A DNA stretch of 64,000 bases. Source: Candidatus Nucleicultrix amoebiphila FS5 (lineage in GTDB: Bacteria > Pseudomonadota > Alphaproteobacteria > Caedimonadales > Nucleicultricaceae). The stretch lies in contig NZ_CP008743.1 in assembly GCF_002117145.1 (NCBI RefSeq), forward strand, positions 682,001-746,000. The letters are read 5' to 3'. Position 1 is the first letter of the stretch; every line of letters begins with the position of its first letter. The notes under the pieces were generated by a model. It saw only the letters and a list, made by a program, of their open reading frames with translations. It did not search any database and had not been told where the DNA came from. Shown piece by piece: positions 25,170 to 34,804 of the stretch. The position numbers and the translations under genes are program-made.

Positions 25170-27401
25170 CTAAGATTGTATAAAACGGTTTGAACGTGGG
25201 AAGCCAGAAGGAACAAGACGTCCTGCTTGACCTCGTTTACCTAGCCAAAGCTTCCAATCACTAGGTTTTTGTGTAACGCCGGCTTTAATCCAAGTTAATC
25301 CTTGCTCAGCACTAAAAACTTTAATATCTGAAAGCTTCCCCTCTTTAATTTTTTGCAAAATAACGCCGCGTCCTTTCACCATAATCGGTAACTCTTTCAG
25401 AGGAAAAATCAATAATTTTCGGTTAATACCAACAGTTACGAGATGATCTCCTGTCACTGGTAAGCAAGCCTGAACAAAAGCTCCTTCTGCAACCGTCATC
25501 ACTTGCTTTCCATTTTTTGTTTGAGCTAGCGTATCTTTTGCATTCAACATAAAGCCTCGACTATCGCTAGAAACCAAAACAAGCTTTAAGTCGGGTTTAT
25601 CGAACTTATAAGCTATGATACTAACGATATCTTGTTCATTAGGCAGATCAATCATAAGACGTAATGCCTCGCCATGTCCTCTTGCACCCGGTAATTTATC
25701 AACTCCAATGGTATAAAATCGACCATCACTAGCAACAATTATGAGCTTATCCGTCGTTTCGGCAGGCAAAATATAGCTTTCTTTGTCACCTTCTTTGTAT
25801 TTAATCTCACTCGCTTCTGGTGCAATACCTTTAAATACCCGAACCCACCCCTTCTCTGAAATCACAACAGTGACGGCTTCCTTTTCGACCATAGCCTCAA
25901 TCGGAACCTCGTCTAATACTGGCACACGATCAAATGTTGTACGTCTCTTGCCTAAAGGATATTTAGCTCCAAAAAGCTTCTGCATTTCTTTCAGTTTGGA
26001 AGAAACATTTTGCCATTGATTACGTTCATCTCTCAGAAGCTTTTCAAGATCAAGTTTTTCTCCTTCCAAGCCCTTAATTTCTTCAACAATTTTGATTTCT
26101 TCAAGTTTTCGTAAGGCCCGCAAACGCATATTCAATATTGACTCAGCCTGCAAATCCGTAAGTCGCCAACGCTTAATCATCTCTATTTTTGGCTCTTCTG
26201 ACTCACGGATCACTTTAATAACAGCATCTAGATTAAGATGGGCGATTTGATATCCCTTTAAGATTTCAAGCCTTTCTTCTATCCTGGCGAGACGATGACG
26301 ACTTCGTCTAATCAAAACGTCTTGGCAGTGATTTAAAAATGCTTGAAGAACTTCTTTTAGATTCATCACCTTTGGAACACGCCCGCCATCAAGGACATTC
26401 ATATTCAAATTAAAACGTGTTTCCAAATCAGTCGTCCGAAAAAGAGATTCCATAAGAACTTTAGGATCAACATTACGATTACGAGGGATGAGAATAATTC
26501 TAACTTCTGTTGTTGATTCATCGCGTACATCAGCTAAGAGGGGCAGTTTTTTATCAAGTAACAGAGTTGCAATTTTTTCAATCAAACGCGCTTTTTGTAT
26601 TTGGTAAGGAATCTCGTTAACAACAATCTGATAGAGCCCACCTTTCAGATTTTCAACTTCATAACGAGCCCTAAGACGCAGACCACCTCTACCAGTTTCG
26701 TACATATCTTTTAAAACTGATTCATCCTCAACAATGACTCCCCCGGTTGGAAAATCAGGTCCTGGAATAATTTTAAGCAATTGTGATACCGTCATCTGTG
26801 GACGTTCAATCAAATTGACTAACGCTTCGATAATTTCTCCTACATTATGAGGAGGAATATTAGTCGCCATACCTACGGCAATACCAGTCGTACCGTTAGC
26901 TAAAAGATTTGGGAAATAAGTTGGTAAAACAAGAGGTTCTTGACTTTCACCATTATAGGTTGCTTGAAAATCAACTGCTTCTTCTTCAATCCCTTCTAAA
27001 AGCTTTACACCCACTTTTGAAAGACGAGCCTCAGTGTAACGCATAGCAGCCGCATTATCACCATCAAGACTTCCGAAATTTCCTTGCCCTTCAATCAATG
27101 GATAACGTGTACTAAAGTCTTGTGACAGTCTTACCATCGCCTCATAAATAGGATCGTTACCATGAGGATGATACTTCATCATGACAAAACCAACGGCGCT
27201 TGCTGATTTACGAAAAGGTTTTTCGTAAGTATTGCCAGAATCATACATCGCATAAAGAATACGTCTTTGGACAGGTTTAAGTCCATCTCTCACATCGGGC
27301 AAGGAACGTGACATAATAGTTGATAAAGCATAGCTAAGGTAACGCTCTCCCAAAGCTTTATCAAATGTCGCATCAATGATCGTCCCTTTTGTTTTACTCA
27401 T
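25170..27401 (-). CDS. parC: DNA topoisomerase IV subunit A
   Basis: 743 residues. The N-terminal breakage-reunion domain has [39 protein letters not shown] (the Tyr is catalytic) and the [20 protein letters not shown] stretch; a coiled coil sits at about 380-470 and a beta-pinwheel C-terminal domain follows. It has no GyrA box, which points to ParC rather than GyrA. It decatenates daughter chromosomes with ParE (not in window). The quinolone pocket reads [11 protein letters not shown], with Asp where E. coli ParC has Ser80. The start codon overlaps the recO stop by 4 bases. Confidence 0.93.
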   Translation of the reverse strand: MSKTKGTIIDATFDKALGERYLSYALSTIMSRSLPDVRDGLKPVQRRILYAMYDSGNTYEKPFRKSASAVGFVMMKYHPHGNDPIYEAMVRLSQDFSTRYPLIEGQGNFGSLDGDNAAAMRYTEARLSKVGVKLLEGIEEEAVDFQATYNGESQEPLVLPTYFPNLLANGTTGIAVGMATNIPPHNVGEIIEALVNLIERPQMTVSQLLKIIPGPDFPTGGVIVEDESVLKDMYETGRGGLRLRARYEVENLKGGLYQIVVNEIPYQIQKARLIEKIATLLLDKKLPLLADVRDESTTEVRIILIPRNRNVDPKVLMESLFRTTDLETRFNLNMNVLDGGRVPKVMNLKEVLQAFLNHCQDVLIRRSRHRLARIEERLEILKGYQIAHLNLDAVIKVIRESEEPKIEMIKRWRLTDLQAESILNMRLRALRKLEEIKIVEEIKGLEGEKLDLEKLLRDERNQWQNVSSKLKEMQKLFGAKYPLGKRRTTFDRVPVLDEVPIEAMVEKEAVTVVISEKGWVRVFKGIAPEASEIKYKEGDKESYILPAETTDKLIIVASDGRFYTIGVDKLPGARGHGEALRLMIDLPNEQDIVSIIAYKFDKPDLKLVLVSSDSRGFMLNAKDTLAQTKNGKQVMTVAEGAFVQACLPVTGDHLVTVGINRKLLIFPLKELPIMVKGRGVILQKIKEGKLSDIKVFSAEQGLTWIKAGVTQKPSDWKLWLGKRGQAGRLVPSGFPRSNRFIQS

Positions 27402-28141
27402 GCTAACCTTTGATGCTCAACCCTTTCTGCTAAGACTTTTTTTAGTCTCTGACGTGCCATAGGCATCTTAAGACCATGTATTTCGAGTGCATATCTCTCT
27501 AGAAAATACTCTATCAGCTCCAGAGCTTCAACAAGTTCAAGGATTGATAAAGCATTTTGTACTGTTTTAGACTTTAAAAAGTAGACAGGCAATCTTAAAA
27601 GCTTTTTTTCATAGGGCTTTCCAGCCTCAAAAGAAACCGCCCGACCTGATTTTGGTGACACATAAGCCAGATCATCTTTCTGACCTGTCGCAGCGCAATG
27701 CTTTAAATCTAGCTTAAATCCAGCTGCTTCCAATAAAGCTCTCTCAAATTCGATGTAAGCTCCATGCCAGTTGCGCTCTTTAAACCCTAAGTGTAATTTT
27801 AAAAAAGCAGAAAAAAGCTGTTCGTGACTCTCGTTTAAGGGCATCAAAACATCTAAAAGAGATGTTGATGCCGTAAGAGCGCACAAAGCCTCTGAATCAT
27901 TAATAATCGCAGCAAGGGGACTTGAAATACGCTCCAAAGCCCAATAACCTAAATGCTGCTCTAAGCGCGCATGCCATTGACAACGAACATATGTGCCAAT
28001 CTCATAATCTCCTTGATTCTTGCGACTGGGCTTTATAACACCACTGTGACGGCCATGATTCTCGGTAAAAAGATTTAAAATTAAAGCTTTTTCGCCGTGG
28101 CGGCGCATACTTAAGATAATACCTTTATCATGCCATTGCAT
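27398..28141 (-). CDS. recO: DNA repair protein RecO
   Basis: 247 residues: N-terminal OB fold ([20 protein letters not shown], then [12 protein letters not shown]) and a helical C-terminal part with the [18 protein letters not shown] segment typical of RecO. It loads RecA onto SSB-coated gaps together with RecR. It lies between era and parC in the order lepB-rnc-era-recO seen across alphaproteobacteria, 5 bases after era. Of the usual RecO zinc Cys set only one (KHCA) is visible, so zinc binding is unlikely. Confidence 0.9.
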   Translation of the reverse strand: MQWHDKGIILSMRRHGEKALILNLFTENHGRHSGVIKPSRKNQGDYEIGTYVRCQWHARLEQHLGYWALERISSPLAAIINDSEALCALTASTSLLDVLMPLNESHEQLFSAFLKLHLGFKERNWHGAYIEFERALLEAAGFKLDLKHCAATGQKDDLAYVSPKSGRAVSFEAGKPYEKKLLRLPVYFLKSKTVQNALSILELVEALELIEYFLERYALEIHGLKMPMARQRLKKVLAERVEHQRLA

Positions 28142-28146
28142 GGAAT

Positions 28147-29037
28147 TTAACGCTCAAAATCGAGTCCTTGGCTCTTATAAAAATAAGGATCATCCATCCA
28201 TCGTTCTGAAACGCGTGCAAAAAGAAATAAATGAATCTTGCATTCAAAAATTTTAGACAATTCATTTCTGGCTTCAGAGCTAATAATTTTAATCATACTT
28301 CCTCCCTTCCCAAGAACAATAGCTTTTTGTCCCGGTCGACGCACATGAATGATTTGACTTATTTTCAAATCTCCATTTTTAAATTCTTCCCAACCTTCTG
28401 TCTCCACGATGATATCATAAGGCAGTTCTTGATGAAGATGATCTAATACTTTCTCACGCGTTATTTCAGCCGCCAAAAGACGCATGGGCAAATCTGTAAT
28501 TTGATCTTCTGGAAATAACCACGGCCCTTCAGGTAAACGCTGCAGCAAGGCCAATAGCATTTCTTCAACCCCTTCGCCTGTAATAGCTGAAATAGTAAAA
28601 ATTTGTTCAGGATTAAACTCATTTTTCAAACTCAAATGTATGGCTGAAACTTTATCTTTGTGCACAGAATCTAGCTTATTCAACGCGATAAAAAGAGGCT
28701 GCTTATTTTTACTCAATTCCTTTAAAAGCGCCCTGGTTTTTTCATCATTTTCCATCGTTAAATCAACAAGTACGAGATTTAAATCAGCATCTGTCGCTGC
28801 CGACCATGCCGCTTTGATCATTGCACGATCTAAACGTTTTTTAGGTTCAAAAATACCTGGGGTGTCAACAAAAATGACTTGTGCATCATTCTTGAGTGTT
28901 ATTCCTAAAATGCGGCGACGGGTTGTCTGCACTTTATGAGAAACGATGCTAACCTTTGATCCAACAAGACGATTGAGCAGTGTTGACTTACCAGCGTTTG
29001 TCTCACCCAAAATTGCAATAAATCCACAACGCTTCAC
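28147..29037 (-). CDS. era: GTPase Era
   Basis: 296 residues. G1 is GETNAGKST, G2/G3 follow (TTRRRILG, DTPGI), G4 is NKLD, and SAITGEG is the G5 region. The C-terminal KH domain has the VLGKGGSMIKIISSEARNEL motif. Era binds the 3' end of 16S rRNA and helps 30S maturation. G1 shows Glu-Thr in place of the common Arg/Lys-Pro before NAGKS, a small change outside the phosphate loop proper. Its ATG overlaps the rnc stop by 4 bases. Confidence 0.95.
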   Translation of the reverse strand: MKRCGFIAILGETNAGKSTLLNRLVGSKVSIVSHKVQTTRRRILGITLKNDAQVIFVDTPGIFEPKKRLDRAMIKAAWSAATDADLNLVLVDLTMENDEKTRALLKELSKNKQPLFIALNKLDSVHKDKVSAIHLSLKNEFNPEQIFTISAITGEGVEEMLLALLQRLPEGPWLFPEDQITDLPMRLLAAEITREKVLDHLHQELPYDIIVETEGWEEFKNGDLKISQIIHVRRPGQKAIVLGKGGSMIKIISSEARNELSKIFECKIHLFLFARVSERWMDDPYFYKSQGLDFER

Positions 29038-29735
29038 AAAAGTCCCTCGCTGTTCAAGAAATTCAACATATTTCTTGCTGCATCTTGTTCAGCGTGACGC
29101 TTTGAAAGGCCTTCCCCTTGAACGTTATTATACCCTTTAATAATAACGTCCACTTGAAATCTAGGCGCATGATCTGGACCTTCTTGACTTTTCAATTGAT
29201 AGGTTGGTGTCCCCAACCCTCGACCTTGCGCCCATTCTTGCAAAAGAGATTTATCATCCTTGGGTGCATCTCTCATATTCAAAATCATCTCACGCCAGTA
29301 AAACTCAATAAAAGATTCTGCGGCTTCATAGCCACCATCTAGATAAAGCGCAGCAATTAAAGCTTCACAAGCATTAGCCAAAACTGAGGGTTTCATCTGA
29401 CCACCTGAACTTTTCTCACTTCTGGCCAAAATCACATGATTTTGCAGCTCTATTTTTAAGGCTACCTCTGCTAAGGTATCTCTACTCACAAGATGCGCAT
29501 GACGTCTCGCTAAAAGACCCTCCACATCCTTTGGAAAATCCTTAAAAAGTTTAGTCGCGATCACCAATCCAAGAACTCGGTCACCAAGAAATTCTAACCG
29601 TTCATTGCTATAACCTTTTCCTTTGTCTCTGGAAACATGACTCGAATGAGTTAATGATTCCTCCAATAGGTTAACGTTCTTAAACTGGTAAGAAATTTTA
29701 TCGCATAGTCCTTGTAAATCAGTCACTACAGTCAT
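29034..29735 (-). CDS. rnc: ribonuclease III
   Basis: About 233 residues: endonuclease domain with the signature NERLEFLGDRVLGLVIA and second catalytic acid region ANACEALIAALYLDGG, then a C-terminal double-stranded RNA-binding domain (DKSLLQEWAQGRGLGTPTYQ ... GEGLSKRHAEQDAARNMLN). It processes rRNA precursors and cuts dsRNA. I chose ATG at 29735 because it overlaps the lepB stop as TGATG, a coupling signal; the in-frame ATG at 29801 lies inside lepB and adds an unlike extension. Confidence 0.94.
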   Translation of the reverse strand: MTVVTDLQGLCDKISYQFKNVNLLEESLTHSSHVSRDKGKGYSNERLEFLGDRVLGLVIATKLFKDFPKDVEGLLARRHAHLVSRDTLAEVALKIELQNHVILARSEKSSGGQMKPSVLANACEALIAALYLDGGYEAAESFIEFYWREMILNMRDAPKDDKSLLQEWAQGRGLGTPTYQLKSQEGPDHAPRFQVDVIIKGYNNVQGEGLSKRHAEQDAARNMLNFLNSEGLL

Positions 29736-30514
29736 CACTTTATTAAGTTTAAAAACCTCGTGTAGCGTGCTCCAGTAGGCCACTTCCATATCTCCCACCA
29801 ACGTGCTGACGTAGAGAAGAATAATATTTCAGCACGGCCAATAATGTATTCTTCTGGAATGTAGCCAATCCCTCTCAAAATACGCGAGTCTCCTGAACGA
29901 TCACGATTATCTCCCATACCGAAATAATGACCTTGCGGCACTTCATAAACCTGCGTGTTATCAAGGCGACCTTCACCAAAACGTTCGTATTTGATAATAC
30001 GGTGTTTAACACCATTTGGAAGAGTTTCAATATATTGAGGCACCTTCACGGGTAATCCGCTATCTTCATCAATATCCTCAAAATCTTCAATTTGTTCGAG
30101 GGTGCAAGGTTTATCGTTTATATATAAAATTCCTTCACGCATCTGAACACGGTCACCAGGCAACCCTACAACACGTTTAATGTAGTCTGTATTTGGATCA
30201 TGAGGACCTCTAAAAACAAACACTTCTCCTATTTTGGGCTTGTTAGAAGCAAAAATTCTCCCCGAAAATAAAGGCGGACTAAAAGGAAGAGAGAAATGGC
30301 TATATCCATAAGTAAACTTTGAAACAAAAAGAAAATCTCCGATTAAAAGATTGGGCTTCATTGAGCCTGAAGGGATGTGAAAAGGCTTATAAGCAACTGT
30401 ATGCACTAAGGTTGCTAGGACAACTGCAAAAACCAAAGATTTTAAGAGTTCAGCAAAACTCTCAGGCTTTTCATTTTTCGGTGACGCTTGAGAAGAAGCT
30501 TCTAATTCGGCCAT
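29735..30514 (-). CDS. lepB: signal peptidase I
   Basis: 259 residues with one membrane helix (about 23-42) and the S26 boxes: HIPSGSMKPNLLIGD (catalytic Ser), YIKRVVGLPGDRV (catalytic Lys), and GDNRDRSGDSR. It cleaves Sec and Tat signal peptides on the periplasmic side. It heads the lepB-rnc-era-recO-parC run. The divergent 180-base gap to the AmpG-like gene must hold promoters for both directions; I see no clear boxes. Confidence 0.95.
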   Translation of the reverse strand: MAELEASSQASPKNEKPESFAELLKSLVFAVVLATLVHTVAYKPFHIPSGSMKPNLLIGDFLFVSKFTYGYSHFSLPFSPPLFSGRIFASNKPKIGEVFVFRGPHDPNTDYIKRVVGLPGDRVQMREGILYINDKPCTLEQIEDFEDIDEDSGLPVKVPQYIETLPNGVKHRIIKYERFGEGRLDNTQVYEVPQGHYFGMGDNRDRSGDSRILRGIGYIPEEYIIGRAEILFFSTSARWWEIWKWPTGARYTRFLNLIK

Positions 30515-30696
30515 TTTAACTTTCTTTCTTGTTAATTAAGTATTTTGTGTCTGCCTCATCATTCCAGACAAGGAAGATCAACAAGTACACAAAAATAGAA
30601 ATTTTCAAGGATAAACTCAACATTAATGTTTATATTATAGACAGGAAGGATAATTTTCTAGGATACTATTGTAAAAATAAACGATAAGGCTGTTTG

Positions 30697-32031
30697 ATGA
30701 ACCGTTGGCAAAAGACGAGAGAACTTTTTAGAGATCCCCGTATCTCAGCCATTTTCCTCTTGAGCATTTCAAGCGGTTTACCATTCTTTTTGACTTTATC
30801 CACGCTTCATGCACGCTTAAGTGAATCTGGAATTAGTAAAACGAATATCGGACTTTTTGTGCTGCTAACCCTTCCCTATAGTTTTAAATTTCTATGGGCT
30901 CCTATCATTGATGCTATACGTTTGCCTATTCTAAGCGATCTCTTTGGACATAGAAAAAGCTGGTTATTTCTCTCGCAAGTTGCGCTCATTGTTTCATTAA
31001 TCAGCTTAGGAACCGTTAATCCAGCTGAAAGCATCGTCTTGACGGCTCTTTTCACTTTTCTGGCAGCCTTTTGTTCCGCAAGTCAAGACATTGTTATTGA
31101 AGCGTATCGTGTTGAAATAGCGCATGATCACTTAGCAGGCCCTGCAGCGAGTGCCTCTGTGTTAGGATATCGTTTAGGACTTTGGGCTTCTGGAGCGGGG
31201 GCACTGTATGTAGCAGCGCACTATAATTGGTTAACTGCATACGGATTTATGGCTTGTGCTATTGGAATTGGGATAGTTGCAAATATCCTTTCTCCTGAAC
31301 CTATACAGAACAAAATTGAACATCGTTCTTCAAGAAAAGTAATTCCCTTATCTTTTTATCGCCAAAAATCAAAAAATATATGGCAACGCTCTTTTGAGTT
31401 ATTTATTAATGCTTTCGTCTCTCTCAAAGATCGCCAAAACTGGGTTGTTCTGGTCCTCTTTATCCTGTTTTACAAAATGAGTGATACGCTCTTAAACGTA
31501 ATGAGTGTGCCATTCTTACTCGAACTGGGTTTTAGTAAGCTTGAAATTGCACATGTGGCTAAGTCGTTTGGTATAGGTGCAATGATTCTAGGAGGAGTTG
31601 TCGGTGGTTTTATGCTAAGCCGACATCCAATTTTCAATACTTTAGTTTTCTGTGGAATCTTACAGATTTTGTCTAGTCTCATGTTTATGGTTCAAGCATA
31701 TCTTGGGTATAATCTAGGTGTTCTCTTTATGACAATTGGTTTAGAAAATCTAGCCTGTGGAATAGGAACAGCCGCTTTTATAACGTATCTTTCTGGGTTA
31801 TGTTCAGCTCCTTTTACTGCCAGCCAATATGCATTGTTATCTTCTTTTGCATCATTTGCGCGTGTTTTGTTTTCTTCTGGGTGTGGATGGCTTGCAGATC
31901 AAACGTCATGGCCAGTATTCTACGGGTTTGGTATTTTTGCTTGCTTACCATTCTTTATCCTTATCCTCTCACAAAAAAGCGCTTTTAAAGAACAAATTGA
32001 TATCCCTCAATCACTTCAAAAAGCTTCTTAA
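30697..32031 (+). CDS. ampG: AmpG-like MFS permease
   Basis: About 444 residues, 12 or more helices. The N-terminal pattern (ISSGLPFFLTLSTLHARLSE, TNIGLFVLLTLPYSFKFLWA, DLFGHRKSWL) and SASQDIVIEAYRVE are those of AmpG, the inner-membrane importer of anhydromuropeptides released by lytic transglycosylases. Several AmpG-like carriers exist in Rickettsiales-type genomes and may serve other substrates, so the exact cargo is inferred. ATG 30697 directly follows a TTG; AAGG lies upstream. The gene fits with other peptidoglycan-turnover genes in the window. Confidence 0.8.
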   Translation: MNRWQKTRELFRDPRISAIFLLSISSGLPFFLTLSTLHARLSESGISKTNIGLFVLLTLPYSFKFLWAPIIDAIRLPILSDLFGHRKSWLFLSQVALIVSLISLGTVNPAESIVLTALFTFLAAFCSASQDIVIEAYRVEIAHDHLAGPAASASVLGYRLGLWASGAGALYVAAHYNWLTAYGFMACAIGIGIVANILSPEPIQNKIEHRSSRKVIPLSFYRQKSKNIWQRSFELFINAFVSLKDRQNWVVLVLFILFYKMSDTLLNVMSVPFLLELGFSKLEIAHVAKSFGIGAMILGGVVGGFMLSRHPIFNTLVFCGILQILSSLMFMVQAYLGYNLGVLFMTIGLENLACGIGTAAFITYLSGLCSAPFTASQYALLSSFASFARVLFSSGCGWLADQTSWPVFYGFGIFACLPFFILILSQKSAFKEQIDIPQSLQKAS

Positions 32032-32092
32032 AATTTTCTTATCGAGAAGGTTCTTGATGAAGCATCGATAATAGTGTATCAGATCATCTGTT

Positions 32093-32169
32093 CGGGGTGT
32101 AGCGCAGTCCGGTAGCGCGCCTGCTTTGGGAGCAGGATGTCGGGGGTTCGAATCCCTCCACCCCGACCA
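32093..32169 (+). tRNA. tRNA-Pro (anticodon TGG)
   Basis: A complete 77-base cloverleaf including CCA. The acceptor CGGGGTG pairs with CACCCCG, the anticodon stem CCTGC/GCAGG holds loop TTTGGGA (anticodon TGG), and the T arm is GGGGG-TTCGAAT-CCCTC. The 3' CCA ends only 20 bases before the start of the following dehydrogenase gene. Confidence 0.97.
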
Positions 32170-32189
32170 GTCAATCGGGGAGACTGTTC

Positions 32190-32933
32190 ATTCAAACAAT
32201 ACTGATAACTGGTGCAAGCAGTGGTATAGGTGCTGAACTATCAATAGTTTATGCTGCCCCACAAACGCATCTTATCCTTCTAGGACGTGATCAAAGCAGA
32301 CTTGAAAAAATAGCTCTACAGTGTAAAGACCGAGGAGCAAAAATTACCCTTGGTCTCCTTGATATCCGTCATCGTGATGATTTTAAGTCATGGTTTAAGA
32401 GACTTACACAAAAACATTCGATTGATATTGCTATTTTGAATGCAGGTGTTGGTAACTTTGGACGTCAAGAAAATCCTATTGTCATTCAAGAGATATTTGA
32501 CGTTAACCTTCAAGGATTATTGAATACTCTTTTGCCTATCATCGAACACATGCAAAAAAACAAGCATGGTCAAATTGCGCTCATGAGCTCTCTTGCGTCA
32601 TTCAAAGGTTATCGCGGGAAAGGAGCCTACTGTGCCAGCAAAGCTGCAGTAAGAGTCCTTGGAGAAGGACTAAGAGAATCTTTAAGCGCCGCAAACATAA
32701 AAGTTTCGGTCATTTGCCCAGGGTTTGTTGTGACTCCTTTAACTTCACACAATACCTTCCCTATGCCTTTTTTGATGTCCGCTCAAAAGGCTGCAAGGAT
32801 CATCAGAAAGGGATTAGAGAAAAACAAACCACGCATTGCTTTTCCATGGATAACTTATATGTTTTCTCTTTTAATGGCTATATTGCCCCCTACGCTCACA
32901 GAGAAGATTTCGAGACTTCTTCCCTATCGTTAA
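32190..32933 (+). CDS. short-chain dehydrogenase/reductase, apparent ATT start
   Basis: About 247 residues. The NAD(P)-binding TGASSGIG is at residues 7-14, NAG follows at about 86, and the catalytic triad is Ser134-Tyr147-Lys151 (AYCASK). All SDR parts are complete only if translation begins near 32190, where the frame has no ATG, GTG or TTG. ATT at 32190 is preceded by GGGGAG (32177-32182) with 7-base spacing and gives the normal start (M)QTILITGASSGIG. The first ATG in frame, 32436, would lose the cofactor site. The gene begins 20 bases after tRNA-Pro and is probably cotranscribed with it. The substrate is unknown. The 3' end overlaps the convergent symporter gene by 38 bases. Confidence 0.75.
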   Translation: MQTILITGASSGIGAELSIVYAAPQTHLILLGRDQSRLEKIALQCKDRGAKITLGLLDIRHRDDFKSWFKRLTQKHSIDIAILNAGVGNFGRQENPIVIQEIFDVNLQGLLNTLLPIIEHMQKNKHGQIALMSSLASFKGYRGKGAYCASKAAVRVLGEGLRESLSAANIKVSVICPGFVVTPLTSHNTFPMPFLMSAQKAARIIRKGLEKNKPRIAFPWITYMFSLLMAILPPTLTEKISRLLPYR

Positions 32934-34281
32934 GATGAGGCATAAGACCTTTTCTTGCTTTTGTTTTAAAGAAAAATGCATTGGTTTCATGAATAACGAG
33001 TTTTGATAAGCCTAGGATGCCAATCATGTTGATTACCATCATCAAGTTTACAGAAATATCTGCAACTGCCCAAACAAGATTAACGTGGGCCATAGCACCG
33101 ATGGGGATTAAAAACACAAAAATCCACTGGAAAACTTTTATAGCCTTCTCACCAAATAGATATTCAACAGCTCGGTCAGCACAATAAGACCAAGTCGTTA
33201 TTGTTGTCATTGCAAAGAAAAATAATGTAACTGTCACAATGTGACCTGCTAAATATGAATCAAAGCCAATCCGATAGGCTTCAACGCACATATTGGTACT
33301 CTGTAAGCCTGGGGTCTGCCAGGCACCAGTCACAATCAATACAACTCCCGTTAAGCTACAAACAATCATAACAACAATGGGAGACAACATGCTAATCACC
33401 CCTTGTGCAATTGCAATATCAACGCCAGGGGTCGTATAGGTCACTGGTGCATGTAAAATTGGCGCTAAACCAACTCCCGTATCCGTAGCAAAAAGACCCC
33501 GCGCAAAACCGTCACGCACTGCAGTCAATAACGAATATGTCGCAACACCTGTAAACATCGATTTAAAGTCAAAAGCAGAAGTTATGATAAGTTTAAGGGC
33601 CGGAAGAATAGCATCATGGAATGAAATCAAGATAAACACACTCGTGGCGATATATCCAACAGCCTTCAATGGCACAATAATCATGGAAGCTTTAGCAAAA
33701 CGTGATAGACCGCCAAAGATAACGTATCCTACAATTAGGGCCATAAACGCACCCAAAATGAAGGGATGAATACCAAACTCGGTCAGAGGTAAGGCTACTG
33801 AGTTAATTTGCACAAAGTTCCCAACGGTAATGGCAGAAATCATTGTAAAAATGCAAAATACTTTAGCAAGCAACGGCATCTTAAGAGCCTTCTCAAGATA
33901 ATACATTGGACCGCCGACATATCCTCCACGCGAACTTAATTCACGATATCTAACGCCCAAAAATGTTCCCGAGTATTTGATAATAGCCCCTAGAAGCGCC
34001 ATCACCCACATCCAAAACAGTGATCCTGGCCCCCCCATACTCAAAGCCATAGCGATGCCAGAGATATTACCAGTACCTAAATTACCTCCTAAAACTGCTG
34101 CAACAGCTCCAAAAGAAGAAAGAGATTCTTGTCCTTTTGATTTTCGGGTTAATAACCGAAAAGCCATTGGGATTTTAAGAAACTGCAGTCCACGCATTCG
34201 CAAGGTTAAGTAAAGACCTGCTCCTCCAAGAAACGGCAATACTAGAAAAAAGGCAAAATAGTTTTTGAGCATTGCTAGCAT
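32896..34281 (-). CDS. sodium:alanine/glycine symporter (AGCS family)
   Basis: 461 residues, about 11 helices, with AGCS features: LGGNLGTGNISGIAMALSMG, WMWVMALLGAIIKYSGTFLG, GGPMYYLEKAL, and the SALLTAVRDG-like segment followed by ARGLFATDTGVGLAPILHA. It imports small neutral amino acids with Na+. Met4 (MLKNYF) is another start; AGGAAG lies upstream. The C-terminal end overlaps the short-chain dehydrogenase end on the other strand. Confidence 0.9.
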   Translation of the reverse strand: MLAMLKNYFAFFLVLPFLGGAGLYLTLRMRGLQFLKIPMAFRLLTRKSKGQESLSSFGAVAAVLGGNLGTGNISGIAMALSMGGPGSLFWMWVMALLGAIIKYSGTFLGVRYRELSSRGGYVGGPMYYLEKALKMPLLAKVFCIFTMISAITVGNFVQINSVALPLTEFGIHPFILGAFMALIVGYVIFGGLSRFAKASMIIVPLKAVGYIATSVFILISFHDAILPALKLIITSAFDFKSMFTGVATYSLLTAVRDGFARGLFATDTGVGLAPILHAPVTYTTPGVDIAIAQGVISMLSPIVVMIVCSLTGVVLIVTGAWQTPGLQSTNMCVEAYRIGFDSYLAGHIVTVTLFFFAMTTITTWSYCADRAVEYLFGEKAIKVFQWIFVFLIPIGAMAHVNLVWAVADISVNLMMVINMIGILGLSKLVIHETNAFFFKTKARKGLMPHLNDREEVSKSSL

Positions 34282-34468
34282 GTCATAATACTTCCTGGAA
34301 AAATGCCATTAAAAAAGCTATCGAAACCTTCGACAAATCAACTATTTGACGTGACATAAAGATGTTTTGAAAGAACTGTAAATCCCCACTCTCTTAAAAA
34401 GTGAGATTACTATAAAAGAACATTTTAAAAGATCAAGGGAAGAATGAAACTGTTCACTCTCTATAATC

Positions 34469-34486
34469 AACGTATTTGGTTACGTT
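34469..34486 (-). terminator. small hairpin directly after the first Flp pilin gene
   Basis: AACGTA (34469-34474) and TACGTT (34481-34486) form a perfect 6-bp stem with a 6-base loop touching the stop codon. It is not followed by a U-run, so it may protect an abundant pilin mRNA rather than terminate. Confidence 0.3.
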
Positions 34487-34714
34487 CTATGATGACGCTA
34501 TTGTTTGAAGAGATGAAGTCAAACTCGTAAAAACTGCCGTCAACTGTACTCCCATCGTTGTCAAGGAGCCAATAAGGACAAGTGAAATAAACCCAATGAT
34601 GAGACCATATTCTAAGGCCGTAGCCCCATCGTTATTCAAAAAAAATGATGAAAGAAGATCAGCAAGTGATTTGTTTTTAACAAAAGACTTACCTTTGAAA
34701 ATGCCAGAGAACAT
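34487..34714 (-). CDS. flp: Flp-type IVb pilin (longer copy)
   Basis: 75 residues. An N-terminal leader of about 29 residues ends at the prepilin site DG/ATALEYGLI; the hydrophobic helix IIGFISLVLIGSLTTMG follows. Cleavage after Gly by the CpaA peptidase and the Glu-Tyr pair are standard for Flp pilins. The leader is longer than in the neighbouring copy and contains SLADLLSSFFL. RBS TAGGAG lies before ATG. This copy is farthest from the tad operon. Confidence 0.9.
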   Translation of the reverse strand: MFSGIFKGKSFVKNKSLADLLSSFFLNNDGATALEYGLIIGFISLVLIGSLTTMGVQLTAVFTSLTSSLQTIASS

Positions 34715-34804
34715 AGGAAACTCCTAATCCCCTCACAACCTAAGGTAGCGTGGTAATTACCACGCACCTAAAATTACTCTTGAGCTCAACTCTAAAGTAC
34801 TAAT

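Noticed and set aside
32436-32933. Short dehydrogenase starting at the first ATG
   Set aside because: The frame upstream encodes the complete cofactor-binding motif, so a start at 32436 would give a non-functional fragment.
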